Assembly (NCBI GenBank): GCA_000648925.1
Contig: JFHF01000001.1
Span: 372,001-436,000 of the forward strand
Direction: 5' to 3'
DNA length: 64,000 nucleotides
Source of the DNA: Caballeronia jiangsuensis
Lineage (GTDB): Bacteria; Pseudomonadota; Gammaproteobacteria; Burkholderiales; Burkholderiaceae
Part shown: positions 38,628-47,707 of the stretch, piece by piece
Layout of the letters: each line of letters opens with the position of its first letter
Numbering within the stretch: the first letter of the stretch is position 1
The notes under the pieces: generated by a model
Told to the model about the DNA's origin: nothing
Databases searched by the model: none
The model's input: the letters and a program-made list of their open reading frames with translations, nothing else
Translations under genes and position numbers: made by a program

Positions 38628-39221
38628 ATGACGACGATGGCTTGTGATTTGGACGCGCCGCGCGAACGGCGCGCATGGTGGTTCGGGCGGTGCGCGGACG
38701 AAGTGCAGACGCGCGGCTTCACGCTGATCGAACTGATGATCGTGCTTGCGATCGTCGGCGTGGTCGCGGCGTATGCGATACCCGCGTATCAGGATTATCT
38801 GGCGCGAAGTCGCGTGGGCGAGGGCATCACGCTCGCGGCGGCAGCGCGGCTCGGGGTCGCGGAGAACGCGGCGAGCGGCGCGGATCTCGCGGGCGGCTTC
38901 GCGTCGCCGCCGGGCACGCGCAACGTCGAGTCGATTCACGTCGACAGCGACACCGGGCAGATCACGATCGCCTACACGACGCGCGTCGCGCCCGAGGGTT
39001 CGAACACGCTCGTGCTCGTGCCCTCGACACCCGATAACGCCGATACCCCCACCGCGCGCATCGCGCTGAGCCGCGGCGTCGTGCAAGCAGGATCGGTGAC
39101 ATGGGAATGCTTCGCGGCGGCGAAAACGGATTCGTCGCTGCCCGCGCCGGGCGCCGGCCCATTGCCCGCGCAGGCGGCGACGCTCCGGGCGAACCTTGCT
39201 CCGCCGGAGTGCCGCGCGTAA
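38628..39221 (+). CDS. Type IV pilin with an unusually long leader
   Basis: A 197-residue type IV pilin. The prepilin peptidase site G30/F31 is followed by [20 protein letters not shown] with Glu at mature position 5, then [18 protein letters not shown]. Two cysteines near the C terminus (WECFAAA and PPECRA) would form the D-region disulfide. From ATG 38628 (GGAG 6 bases upstream) the leader has 30 residues, whereas type IVa pilins usually have 5-10. A GTG at 38703 would give a normal 5-residue leader but has no good ribosome-binding site. The pglL gene follows, which suggests that the pilin is glycosylated. Confidence 0.9.
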   Translation: MTTMACDLDAPRERRAWWFGRCADEVQTRGFTLIELMIVLAIVGVVAAYAIPAYQDYLARSRVGEGITLAAAARLGVAENAASGADLAGGFASPPGTRNVESIHVDSDTGQITIAYTTRVAPEGSNTLVLVPSTPDNADTPTARIALSRGVVQAGSVTWECFAAAKTDSSLPAPGAGPLPAQAATLRANLAPPECRA

Positions 39222-39341
39222 GCGGTGCGAAAGATCGCGACGCATGGGAAGCGCGGCGGCAGGATTTACGGCGCCGCCGCGTCGATGCAGCGTCGTTTTT
39301 GCGCGAAAAGCAGCGATTTCGTAGCAATTCCGGCCGTTCGA

Positions 39342-39370
39342 CGGACAGCGGGGGCAAAGTTTTGTATAGT
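39342..39370 (+). promoter_or_regulatory. Likely promoter of pglL
   Basis: CGGACA (39342-39347) and TATAGT (39365-39370) are separated by 17 bases and lie about 28 bases before the pglL ATG. The -10 differs from consensus at one base, the -35 at two. A sigma-70 promoter here would let pglL be expressed separately from the pilin gene. Confidence 0.5.
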
Positions 39371-39398
39371 GCGCCGGTTGCCGACGTTCCCTGTCCCT

Positions 39399-41204
39399 AT
39401 GCCTTCCCAATACGCACGCTTTCTCTGCTTTGCCGTTCTGTGTCTTGCGTTGACGATTCCCTTCGCGGTCGTCAACCACACGTATCCGATTCCGACTTTC
39501 TACGCCGAATACAGCGCGCTCGCGCTCTATCTGGCGCTCGGCGCGACGGTCGCGCTGCTCGTGCGCGTGTCCGAGCCGAAGGTGCCGTTCGCATCGCCGG
39601 TCGTCGCGCTGATGCCGCTCGCGTTCGGCCTGCTGCTCGTCGCGCAGACGCTGCTGCTGCCGGTCGCTCAGCCATCGATGCACTGGCTCGGCGGCGCGTA
39701 TCTGCTCGCGTCGTTCGTCGCGGTGCATACGGGTTTCGGACTCGTGCGGGCGGGGCTCGCTGAGAAGACGCTGAGAATCGGCGCGGCTGCGTTGATGGTC
39801 GGCGGACTGTTCGCGGTCTTCTGCCAGATCGTGCAGTTGTTGCATCTCGAAGTGAAGTTCACGCCGTTCGTGGTCGCGTACAACGTGATGGTCGAACGGC
39901 GTCCTTTCGGCAACATGGCGCAGGCGAATCATCTCGCGACCGTGATCGCGTTCGCGCTGGCGGGTGCGCTGTATTTCGTGCAGGCGCGGCGGCTCCCGAT
40001 CGTGCTGTGGCTGATTCTGTCGGCGGTGTATTCGCTCGGCCTCGCGCTCACGGTCTCGCGCGGGCCGTGGCTGCAAACGGCGGTGATCGTCGTCGCCGGA
40101 TTCTGGATGGCTTTCGTGATCGGGCGTCCGGTCGCGTCGGAAGGTTTCGACGGGCCGGGCCGTCGCGATGTGCGCGCGTGGATCGTCCCGGTTCTGCTTG
40201 CAATCGTCTTCTTCGCCGTGAACGCGGCGGTGCGCTGGGCGAACGTGCGCTACGACTTCGGGCTTGCGCAATCAGCGGCGGAGCGCATGCAGGAAGCCAG
40301 TCAGATCGCGCCGCGCTTGGCGCTCTGGAAATACGGCTGGACGATGTTCAAGACGCATCCGCTGCTGGGCGTCGGCTGGGGCGAGTTTCCGCGTTATCAG
40401 TTCGATCTCGTCCGCGATCTCGGCGGCGTGGAGATTGCGAATAACGCGCACGACATCTTCATCGACCTGCTCGCGAAAACGGGCGCGCTCGGCATGGCGA
40501 TTCTCGTCGCGGGCATCGTGTTCTGGCTGATCCGCGTGCTGCGCGCGCCGCAGACGCCGGCGCGCATTTTCGCGTTGTCGCTGCTCGGCGTGCTGATGAT
40601 GCATGCGCTCGTAGAGTATCCGCAGCAGTACATGTTCTTTCTGATGCCGGCGATGCTCGTCATCGGGCTCCTGGAGACGCGGCCGCTGCGGCTCGTCGCG
40701 CGTCCGCTGTCGTATGGCGTGTATGTCGTGCTCGTGCTTGGCGGGCTGGCGGCGCTTTATCCGACGCTGCGTGATTACAATCGCGCCGAAGTGCTCTATT
40801 ACGGCTCGCGGCCGGCAGAGCAGTATCGCGACAATCCTTCGTTCCTGTTCACGGCATGGGGCGAATACGGCGCGGCGACGCTGCTGCCGATCAACGCGCA
40901 GAACGTCGAGGCGAAGCTCGCCGCGCACCGGAAGGCGATCGCGCTGTTGCCGGGCGAAACGGTGTTGCGCCGATACGCGGTGCTGCAGGCGCTCGCCGGA
41001 CAACGCGCCGAAGCGCTCGACACAATGGCGCGCCTGAAGATTTTCGCGACGCAGCTACACGACTGGCCGAAGCAGCTTGCCGCCGTCTACGATCTGGTCG
41101 ATGAAGCCGGCACGTCGCTGGCTCCCTTCAGGGCGGATCTGGTGAAGCTGTATGGGGTGCCGCCGCAGAGTCAGGTGCCGTCGGCGGAAGACGACGAGGA
41201 GTGA
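39399..41204 (+). CDS. pglL: O-oligosaccharyltransferase, PglL family
   Basis: A 601-residue polytopic membrane enzyme of the Wzy_C/PglL group that transfers lipid-linked glycans to serine or threonine of periplasmic proteins such as pilin. About 11-13 hydrophobic helices are seen. The PglL motif GNMAQANHLAT (about residue 171-181), the SRG of the large region and the essential-type histidine in NNAHDIFIDLL (His351) are visible. A soluble helical tail of about 120 residues ends in acidic DEE. I start at MPSQYARFLC (39399). It follows the pilin gene by 177 bases. Confidence 0.9.
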   Translation: MPSQYARFLCFAVLCLALTIPFAVVNHTYPIPTFYAEYSALALYLALGATVALLVRVSEPKVPFASPVVALMPLAFGLLLVAQTLLLPVAQPSMHWLGGAYLLASFVAVHTGFGLVRAGLAEKTLRIGAAALMVGGLFAVFCQIVQLLHLEVKFTPFVVAYNVMVERRPFGNMAQANHLATVIAFALAGALYFVQARRLPIVLWLILSAVYSLGLALTVSRGPWLQTAVIVVAGFWMAFVIGRPVASEGFDGPGRRDVRAWIVPVLLAIVFFAVNAAVRWANVRYDFGLAQSAAERMQEASQIAPRLALWKYGWTMFKTHPLLGVGWGEFPRYQFDLVRDLGGVEIANNAHDIFIDLLAKTGALGMAILVAGIVFWLIRVLRAPQTPARIFALSLLGVLMMHALVEYPQQYMFFLMPAMLVIGLLETRPLRLVARPLSYGVYVVLVLGGLAALYPTLRDYNRAEVLYYGSRPAEQYRDNPSFLFTAWGEYGAATLLPINAQNVEAKLAAHRKAIALLPGETVLRRYAVLQALAGQRAEALDTMARLKIFATQLHDWPKQLAAVYDLVDEAGTSLAPFRADLVKLYGVPPQSQVPSAEDDEE

Positions 41205-41210
41205 GGAAGG

Positions 41211-41708
41211 TCAGGGTGCCGGCGCTGTTTGATCCGCCGCCACCCAGTCGCCCGACTTCCCGCCGTGCTTCTCCGTCACGCGCACGTTCGTGATGGTCAT
41301 CCCACGATCCACCGCCTTGCACATGTCGTAGATCGTGAGCAATCCGACCTGCACGGCGGTCAGCGCTTCCATCTCCACACCGGTGCGCCCGACCGTCTCC
41401 ACGCGCACTTCGCAATGAACGCCGGGCAGCGCTTCGTCGATCGTGAAATCCACCGCGACGCGCGTCAGCGCCAGCGGATGACACAGCGGGATCAGATCGG
41501 CGGTGCGTTTCGCGCCCTGAATCGCGGCGATGCGCGCGACACCGAGCACGTCGCCTTTCTTCGCGCGGCCTTCGCGAATCAGCGCGAGCGTGCCGTCGAG
41601 CATCGCGATCGAGCCGCGCGCCACGGCGACCCGCCGCGTTTCGTTCTTCGCGCCGACATCGACCATGTGCGCCTCGCCGGCGGCATCGAAATGGGTGAGT
41701 CCGGACAT
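41211..41708 (-). CDS. moaC: Cyclic pyranopterin monophosphate synthase
   Basis: A 165-residue molybdenum cofactor enzyme that converts the MoaA product to cyclic pyranopterin monophosphate. The family motifs are [41 protein letters not shown] (substrate loop), and [25 protein letters not shown]. The C terminus reads [10 protein letters not shown]. It converges with pglL with six bases between stops and diverges from the M48 gene. Other moa genes are not in this window. Confidence 0.97.
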   Translation of the reverse strand: MSGLTHFDAAGEAHMVDVGAKNETRRVAVARGSIAMLDGTLALIREGRAKKGDVLGVARIAAIQGAKRTADLIPLCHPLALTRVAVDFTIDEALPGVHCEVRVETVGRTGVEMEALTAVQVGLLTIYDMCKAVDRGMTITNVRVTEKHGGKSGDWVAADQTAPAP

Positions 41709-41886
41709 AGCGTCTCCTTCGAATGGGCGCCTATCATACCAGCGTGATTTCGCGCGGTTTTTCGCGAAACGTCGCGCCGTTCGCGGCCACGCACGGCCGA
41801 CGCGAGACGCCCCACACGGAACACTTGATACGATAAGCTCGTTTTAGTTTTCGAGCCGACCATCGGCGCTTCGACCGTTTCGCGCC

Positions 41887-43896
41887 ATGCATCCGACACG
41901 TCCGAGCCGCGTGCTCATCTCTCTGCTGTGCGTCGCCCTCGCCATGCCGCCCGCGGCGTTGGCGCAATCGGGCTCGCCTTCCGCGAACGCGACGGGCACG
42001 CTCGCGGCGTCGCAATTGCGGTCATCGCAGGAAAGTGTCGGGAGCGACGTGCCGGCCAACGTCGCGGAAGGCGTTTTCGGCGTCTACGGCGGCGCCGAAA
42101 GCCGCTTCGCGAATCGCCCCGGCACGATGTCCGGCCTGCGCGCGCCGCTTTCGTCGGTGCAGCTTCCGGATCTCGGCGATGGCTCCGGCGGCTCGCTCAC
42201 CCCGCAGGTCGAGCGCAAGGTCGGGGAGCGGATGATGCGCGAAGTGCGCGCCGATCCCGACTATCTCGACGACTGGCTGCTGCGCGACTATCTCGATTCG
42301 ATTTCGTCGAAGCTGTCCGCCGCCGCGGCCGTGCAGTATCTCGGCGGCTATCGGCCCGACTTCGACCTGTTCGCCGTGCGCGATTCGCAGATCAACGCGT
42401 TCTCGATGCCGGGCGGCTTCATCGGCGTGAATACGGGTTTGATCGCCGCGACGCAGACCGAATCGGAACTGGCGTCGGTGATCGGCCATGAAATGGGGCA
42501 CGTGCTTCAGCGTCACATCGCGCGCATGCTCGGCACGCAGGAAAAGAGCACATACGCGGCGCTCGCCGCAATGGTCGCCGGCATGCTCGCGGGTCTGCTC
42601 GCGCATAGCGGCGATCTGGGCATGGGCATCGCGATGGGCGGCCAGGCGTTCGCCGTCGACAATCAATTGCGCTTCTCGCGTGCAGCCGAGCACGAGGCCG
42701 ATCGCGTCGGCTTCCAGATGCTCGCCGCCGCCGGTTACGACCCGTACGCGATGGTCGCGTTCTTCGAGCGCCTCGACCGCTATTCGATGGCCGATAACGG
42801 CGTGCCGCCCTACGTGCGCACGCATCCGCTCACGACCGATCGCATCGCCGACATGGAAGGCCGCGCGCGGCGCGTGCCGTACCGGCAGCCGCGTCAATCG
42901 GCGGAATATGCGTTCGTGCGGGCCCGCGCCCGCGTGCTGCAGGTGAACTACGCGAGCGACTATCGCGAGGTCGCGAGCCGGCTCAAATCGGAAATCGAGG
43001 ATCAGACGGCGCTCAATCCGGCGTCGAACTGGTATGGGATCGCGCTCGCGCAATCGTTGATGGGCAACTACGACGCCGCCAGCGACGCGCTCGCCAAAGC
43101 GCGCAAGCTGTTCGAGGGCGAGGAGGCGAGCACGGCAGCGGCATCGGCGCAGGTTCGGCAGGAGGATCACGCGCGGCCATCGCAGGAAACGGTCGCGGCC
43201 GCGCCGCCCTTGACGTCGCGCAAGAGCGGCGAGCAATCGCTGCGCAACGCGGACCCTTCGATGACCGCGACGCCGCTCAACAACGCACGCGCGGCGCTGA
43301 ATCTCGGCAACGCGCCACAGCCCGATTCGACGCCGGCGAAGCCGTCTCGCGCGAGCAGCGATATCGCTCTGCCGCCGGTTCACGTCGAAGGCCGATCGGC
43401 GCCGGCGCCGGCGACGAAAGCCCAGCCCGCGCCGCCGGCGCTACGCAGCACGCCGAGCCTCGACGTGCTCGCGGCCGACATCGCGCGCCGCGCGGGCCGC
43501 AACGACGACGCGATCCGCCTCGCTGACATCGCGCAGAAACGCTGGCCGGAATCGCACGCGGCCATCGACGTGCATTTGCAGGCGCTGCTTTCCGCACGCC
43601 GCTTCGCCGAAGCGCAGACGCTCGCACGCCGCGAAACGCGCGCCGAGCCGGCGCGGCCCGACTGGTGGTTCTATCTCGCGCAGGCGAGCGCGGGTCTCAA
43701 CGATCCGCTGCAACAGCATCAGGCGATGGCCGAGAAGTTCGCGCTCGACGGCGCGTGGCCATCCGCGATCCGGCAACTGAAGGAAGCGCGCGATGTGAAG
43801 ACCGCGAGCTTCTACGATCTCTCGACGATTTCCGCGCGCCTGCGCGATTTCGAGACGCGCTACAAGGAAGAACGCGAGATGGAGAAGAACAGCTAG
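41887..43896 (+). CDS. Periplasmic M48 metalloprotease with TPR region (BepA-like)
   Basis: A 669-residue exported protein: signal peptide (MHPTRPSRVLISLLCVALAM, cleavage near ALAQ), a linker, the M48 peptidase domain with zinc site HEMGH (201-205) and a third ligand in the AAEHEADRVGF segment, and a helical C-terminal part with TPR-like repeats. This is the layout of BepA/YfgC, which helps assemble or degrade outer-membrane proteins such as LptD. The protein is longer than BepA (about 490) because of a low-complexity insert (about 415-520, rich in Ala, Pro, Ser). It diverges from moaC. Confidence 0.88.
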   Translation: MHPTRPSRVLISLLCVALAMPPAALAQSGSPSANATGTLAASQLRSSQESVGSDVPANVAEGVFGVYGGAESRFANRPGTMSGLRAPLSSVQLPDLGDGSGGSLTPQVERKVGERMMREVRADPDYLDDWLLRDYLDSISSKLSAAAAVQYLGGYRPDFDLFAVRDSQINAFSMPGGFIGVNTGLIAATQTESELASVIGHEMGHVLQRHIARMLGTQEKSTYAALAAMVAGMLAGLLAHSGDLGMGIAMGGQAFAVDNQLRFSRAAEHEADRVGFQMLAAAGYDPYAMVAFFERLDRYSMADNGVPPYVRTHPLTTDRIADMEGRARRVPYRQPRQSAEYAFVRARARVLQVNYASDYREVASRLKSEIEDQTALNPASNWYGIALAQSLMGNYDAASDALAKARKLFEGEEASTAAASAQVRQEDHARPSQETVAAAPPLTSRKSGEQSLRNADPSMTATPLNNARAALNLGNAPQPDSTPAKPSRASSDIALPPVHVEGRSAPAPATKAQPAPPALRSTPSLDVLAADIARRAGRNDDAIRLADIAQKRWPESHAAIDVHLQALLSARRFAEAQTLARRETRAEPARPDWWFYLAQASAGLNDPLQQHQAMAEKFALDGAWPSAIRQLKEARDVKTASFYDLSTISARLRDFETRYKEEREMEKNS

Positions 43897-43897
43897 A

Positions 43898-44482
43898 TCA
43901 GTCTTTCTTCGCGGCGGCGCGGTCGGCGGGACTCGCGACGAAACCGAAGCGCGTCGCAACGTCGGCACGCGCGATCGGCTGCACGGGCAGATCGACGCCA
44001 TCGCGCCAATGAAACACGCCGCCCTTGCCCGCATCGTCGAGCGATGCGTGATTCGCGAACAGTTCTATATCGTGATCGTGCAGGGCGGCCACGCGCGCGG
44101 GCGATGCGTCATCGGAAAAGAGGATGCCGCCTTCGTCGTCGATGAACGCGTGCGCAGGCTCGAACGACGCGCCGGCCTGATCGGTCAGGCGCAATGCGCC
44201 GTCCGCCGCGTGCAGGCGCACGATCCACGGCGTGTACGCCAGCTCGACGTACACGCGCTGCGGACCGTTCTGGAAGAACCACTGACCGTCGGCATCGCTT
44301 TCGTAGTTGCGGTTGATGAAGCCCAGCAGCGCTTCATGCCGGATCGGCGTGCCGAGTTCGCCGGCCGCCTGCGCGGCGTCGTCGCGCATGCGCCACTGGC
44401 CGCGCCGGTCGAGCAGCAGCCAGCCCGTGCAATGCGGAACGTTGGGCCATTTGGCGAGCGCCTGCCTGACGATTTCATCCAT
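43898..44482 (-). CDS. Hypothetical protein, last gene of a YheT cluster
   Basis: A 194-residue soluble protein. The stretch GWLLLDRRGQWRM, then GTPIRHEALLGFINRNY, DADGQWFFQNGPQRVYVELAYTPWIVRL, suggests a small beta-rich fold resembling DUF1285-type proteins, but the family is not certain to me. No signal peptide or membrane segment. It starts six bases after the YheT-like gene, so translational coupling is likely. Its stop faces the M48 gene stop with one base between. The function is unknown. Confidence 0.72.
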   Translation of the reverse strand: MDEIVRQALAKWPNVPHCTGWLLLDRRGQWRMRDDAAQAAGELGTPIRHEALLGFINRNYESDADGQWFFQNGPQRVYVELAYTPWIVRLHAADGALRLTDQAGASFEPAHAFIDDEGGILFSDDASPARVAALHDHDIELFANHASLDDAGKGGVFHWRDGVDLPVQPIARADVATRFGFVASPADRAAAKKD

Positions 44483-44488
44483 GGTGGT

Positions 44489-45562
44489 TCACGAAACGAA
44501 GTTCTCCAGATAACCGAACACCCGCAGCGACAGCCAGTCGATCCGGCCGGGAAACGGCCCCGTCATGAAGCCGACGTGCCCGCCGTGATTCGGCTGGTCG
44601 AGCGTGACGCGCGCCGACACTTCGGCCACCGACGGCAGCGCGAACTCGGGCAGGAACGGATCGTTGCGCGCGTTCAGAAGCAGCGCGGGCACTTCGATGT
44701 GCTTCAGATGCGCGCGGATGGTCGCCGTCGACCAATAGTGATTGGTGTCGCGAAAGCCGTGCAGCGGCGCGGTGACGACGTTGTCGAACTCGTAGAGCGT
44801 GCGCGCGGCGAGCACGGCGTCGCGATCGTAAAGACCGGGATACTGGCCGAGCTTCGCGAGCGCCTTCTTCTTCAGCGACTTGAGGAAGCTGCGCGTATAG
44901 ACCATGCCGAAGCCCTGCGAAATCGCGAGGCCGCCCGCGTGGACGTCGAGCGGCGCGGAGATGGCTGCGGCGGCACTGACGATCGACGCATCCTTGCCGT
45001 TTTTGCACAGCCAGTGCAGCAGCACGTTGCCGCCGAGCGATACGCCCGCCGCGACGATCGGCCCGGGATGCGATTGCGCGAGGCGACGCAGGATCCAGTC
45101 GACTTCGGCGCTGTCCGCGAGATGATAGAAGCGCGGCAGCAGGTTGAGCGGGCCGCTGCAACTGCGAAAATGCGGCACGACGCCGTGCCAGCCGCGCGCG
45201 CGCGCGGCGGCCATCATCGTGCGGGCGTAGTGCGAGTCGGAATTGCCTTCGAGGCCGTGAAAGAGCACGAAGAGCGGGGCGTTCGCGGCGGGTTCGTCGC
45301 CGGGATCGTGCGTGAGGAAGTCGAGATCGATGAAATCGCCATCGGGCGTGTTCCAGCGCTCGCGGCGATAACTCACGGCAGGCTTGCGGCCGAACAGAGC
45401 AGGGACGATGGTCTGCGCATGGCTCGTCGGCAGCCAGCGCGGCGCGTTATAGAGCCAGTCCGCGCCCGGCAGCGCCGGCACGCGCGCGGTTGCCTTCAGT
45501 GCTACGGCAGGCGCTTTGTCCACGAACGACGAATCGTGTTTCAACAACGGATCGCGCTTCAT
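44489..45562 (-). CDS. YheT-type alpha/beta hydrolase
   Basis: A 357-residue hydrolase. The YheT signature is visible: WLPTSHAQTIVPALFGR early on, the oxyanion-type LFHGLEGNSDSHYART, PHFRSCSGPLNLLPRFYH, the nucleophile elbow VAAGVSLGGNVLLHWL (GVSLGG), an acidic residue in LLNARNDPFLPE, and the catalytic histidine in PNHGGHVGFM. These enzymes belong to the serine hydrolase superfamily and the natural substrate is unknown. The gene lies between the NTF2-like gene (41 bases away) and the hypothetical gene (6 bases away), on one strand. Confidence 0.88.
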   Translation of the reverse strand: MKRDPLLKHDSSFVDKAPAVALKATARVPALPGADWLYNAPRWLPTSHAQTIVPALFGRKPAVSYRRERWNTPDGDFIDLDFLTHDPGDEPAANAPLFVLFHGLEGNSDSHYARTMMAAARARGWHGVVPHFRSCSGPLNLLPRFYHLADSAEVDWILRRLAQSHPGPIVAAGVSLGGNVLLHWLCKNGKDASIVSAAAAISAPLDVHAGGLAISQGFGMVYTRSFLKSLKKKALAKLGQYPGLYDRDAVLAARTLYEFDNVVTAPLHGFRDTNHYWSTATIRAHLKHIEVPALLLNARNDPFLPEFALPSVAEVSARVTLDQPNHGGHVGFMTGPFPGRIDWLSLRVFGYLENFVS

Positions 45563-45603
45563 GGCCCCTCCCCGACAGACGTCTTCTTCAGCGCTTCAAG
45601 TCT

Positions 45604-46050
45604 TCAGTGCAGCGGTCCCTGGCCGTGACGCAGCTTCGCCGCGAACTGGCCCGCCGTTTCCATCGGCATCTCGCTCGCGTGAATATGCGCGATGCGCCAT
45701 TCGCCGCGCTCATGAACCATCACGTAAGTCGTGTAGATCATGCGCGGTACGCTCGCCGGCGTGGCCGGCTGATGCGCCTCGGCGATCGCATACACGACCG
45801 TGCCCAGACTGTCGTACACGCGGATATCGAGCGGCTCGATGGTTACCGCCTGCGTTTCGAATTGCTTGCCGAGACCGGCGCGGATGCTTTCCAGCCCGTG
45901 CAGATGCGTGCCGTCCGCGCAGACGCAGGTGGCGAAATCCTCGTCGATCCACAACGACATCACACTGTCGATGCTGTTGTCCGCGACTGCCTGATAGTAA
46001 GCGTTGAGAGTATCGGCGGCGGCTTCGAAGAGGCGGGCGAAACGTGGCAT
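45604..46050 (-). CDS. NTF2-like (SnoaL/DUF4440-type) small protein
   Basis: A 148-residue protein with the NTF2-like cone fold pattern: an N-terminal helix (AADTLNAYYQAVADNSIDSVMSLW), then FATCVCADGTHLHG, VTIEPLDIRVYD, VVYAIAEAHQ, and the last strands MIYTTYVMVHERGEWRIAHIHAS. Small NTF2 proteins often bind ligands or catalyse isomerisations, and the function here is unknown. I start at MPRFARLF (46050). A longer frame would run into upstream sequence. It leads the cluster with the YheT-like hydrolase. Confidence 0.75.
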   Translation of the reverse strand: MPRFARLFEAAADTLNAYYQAVADNSIDSVMSLWIDEDFATCVCADGTHLHGLESIRAGLGKQFETQAVTIEPLDIRVYDSLGTVVYAIAEAHQPATPASVPRMIYTTYVMVHERGEWRIAHIHASEMPMETAGQFAAKLRHGQGPLH

Positions 46051-46241
46051 GGCTCGTGGGTCTCTGGCATTCGGTGCTGCGCGTCGCGCGAAGCCGCTGA
46101 TGGCGGCAGGCAACGGAACGGCGCGCTGCATCGGTCATTGGTCAAAGCATGCCCCCGTTCGGAGACATTCGCGTGTCCGCACCCGCACACACGGCTGGAA
46201 ACCGTCATGTTGGACACGCGTTTCGACGCGTGAGCGCAACA

Positions 46242-47315
46242 TCAACGATGCGCGAGCAGCATCCCGCGCAGATCGCCGAAGACCTGTTCGGCCGAGAGTT
46301 CGCGCAAGCAGTTCAGATGGCCGAGCGGACACTCGCGGGCAAAGCACGGACTGCATTCAAGATGCAGCCATTGTACCTTTGCGAGATCGGACAAGGGCGG
46401 CGTGTGGCGCGGATCGGTCGAGCCGTAGACCGCGACGAGCGGCCGGCGCGACGCGGCCGCGACGTGCATCAGGCCGGAATCGTTGGTGACGACCGCGCTC
46501 GCCCGCGAAATGAGCGCGCACGCTTCGCCGAGCGAGGTCTGACCGCACAGATTGCGGACCATCGGCGCGCGCTCCGCGATGGCCTGCGCGATCGGCGCGT
46601 CCTTCTTCGAGCCGAGCGCGATGATGCGCGCATACGGGAACGACTGCGCGATGAACTGCGCGAGCGACGCGAAATGCTCCGGCGGCCAGCGCTTGGCCGG
46701 GCCGTACTCCGCACCCGGACAAAACACGACGAGCGGCGCGCGCGTGTCGAGATCGAAGCGCGTCGAGACGCGAGCGGCCTCGTTCGGATCGGATTCGAGA
46801 CGCGGCACGGGAAGCGTCTGCGCGTCGGGCGCCGCGGCCGCTTCGGGCTGCGCGAACCTGTCGACGAACGGCAGCTTCGCGCCCGGCGTGTAGGCAAGGG
46901 CGGCGTAATGCGCGGTCATCGGCGGACGCTCGGTCTTCGGCGGATTCGCGTGCCGCACGTTCAAGAGCCCATAGCGGCTCTCGCCCTTGTAGCCGATGCG
47001 CAAGTTGATGCCCGCCATCCACGGAATCAGCGCGGATTTGACGGAGTTGGGCAGCACGTAGGCGGCGTCGTAGCCGACATCGCGCAAGTCGCTCGCGAGC
47101 TGCCAGCGGCGCAGCAGTTGCAGCTTGCCGTGGGCGAGGTCCGTCGCGTAGACATCGCGGATCTCGGGCATGCGTTCCAGCACGGGCGCGACCCAGGTGG
47201 GCGCGACGGCATCGATCGCGATGCGCGGATGGAGCTTGCGCAAGAGCGTAAAGAGCGGCTGCGCCATCAATGCGTCACCGATCCAGTTCGGTGCTATAAC
47301 CAGCGCACGGCGCAT
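46242..47315 (-). CDS. waaF: Lipopolysaccharide heptosyltransferase II
   Basis: A 357-residue GT9 family glycosyltransferase. The N-terminal RRALVIAPNWIGDALMAQPL, then DLRDVGYDAAYVLPNSVKSALIPWMAGINLRIGYKGESRYGLLN and the C-terminal NDSGLMHVAAASRRPLVAVYGSTDPRHTPPL are characteristic of WaaF, which adds the second heptose of the LPS inner core at the cytoplasmic face of the inner membrane. The core-binding site includes CSPCFARECPLGHLNCL. It lies 129 bases downstream of the zf-CHCC gene, with a terminator in between. Confidence 0.95.
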   Translation of the reverse strand: MRRALVIAPNWIGDALMAQPLFTLLRKLHPRIAIDAVAPTWVAPVLERMPEIRDVYATDLAHGKLQLLRRWQLASDLRDVGYDAAYVLPNSVKSALIPWMAGINLRIGYKGESRYGLLNVRHANPPKTERPPMTAHYAALAYTPGAKLPFVDRFAQPEAAAAPDAQTLPVPRLESDPNEAARVSTRFDLDTRAPLVVFCPGAEYGPAKRWPPEHFASLAQFIAQSFPYARIIALGSKKDAPIAQAIAERAPMVRNLCGQTSLGEACALISRASAVVTNDSGLMHVAAASRRPLVAVYGSTDPRHTPPLSDLAKVQWLHLECSPCFARECPLGHLNCLRELSAEQVFGDLRGMLLAHR

Positions 47316-47334
47316 CTGTCGTTATCCGATCTCA

Positions 47335-47368
47335 AAATAAACGCGGCCCACCGCCTTGGGGCGGGCCG
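47335..47368 (-). terminator. Probable terminator between zf-CHCC gene and waaF
   Basis: On the minus strand CGGCCC (47368-47363) pairs with GGGCCG (47349-47344), with further G-C pairs (GCC/GGC) inside and a small bulge. It is followed by TTTATTTT. It would end the ilvE-zf-CHCC transcript shortly before waaF. Confidence 0.6.
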
Positions 47369-47444
47369 TCGATTGGTGTGGGTTGACGTGCGCCGATGCT
47401 GCGCGGCGCAAACGATCAGGGCGCGGCCGGCGCCCGGCGGCTTC

Positions 47445-47642
47445 TCAGTGACCGCCCTTGAGCACTTCGCCGTCTTTCAGCTTGTAGCGCGTGCCGCAGT
47501 ACGGGCAGCGCGCTTCGCCGTGCGTCACATCGATGAACACGCGCGGATGCGTGCTCCAGCGCTGCATCTTCGGGTTCGGGCAGAAGGCGGGCAGGTCCTT
47601 CGCCGACAATTCCACCAGCGGCATTTCCTTCAGGTCGCTCAT
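47445..47642 (-). CDS. Zinc-finger domain protein (zf-CHCC)
   Basis: A 65-residue protein with one zinc site of the CHCC type: C in AFCPNPKMQRWSTHPRVF, H in the same region, and CPYC in ARCPYCGTRYKLKDG. This family is close to the NADH:ubiquinone subunit 6 (NDUFS6)-like zinc finger and is found in many proteobacteria as a short protein of unknown function. It lies 65 bases downstream of ilvE on the same strand and is probably cotranscribed with it. Confidence 0.88.
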   Translation of the reverse strand: MSDLKEMPLVELSAKDLPAFCPNPKMQRWSTHPRVFIDVTHGEARCPYCGTRYKLKDGEVLKGGH

Positions 47643-47707
47643 TGCTATCTCTTGTCAGATGTCCAGCGCGCGGCGAGCGTTCGGCCCGCCGCGTCGCATG
47701 AGGTCGA

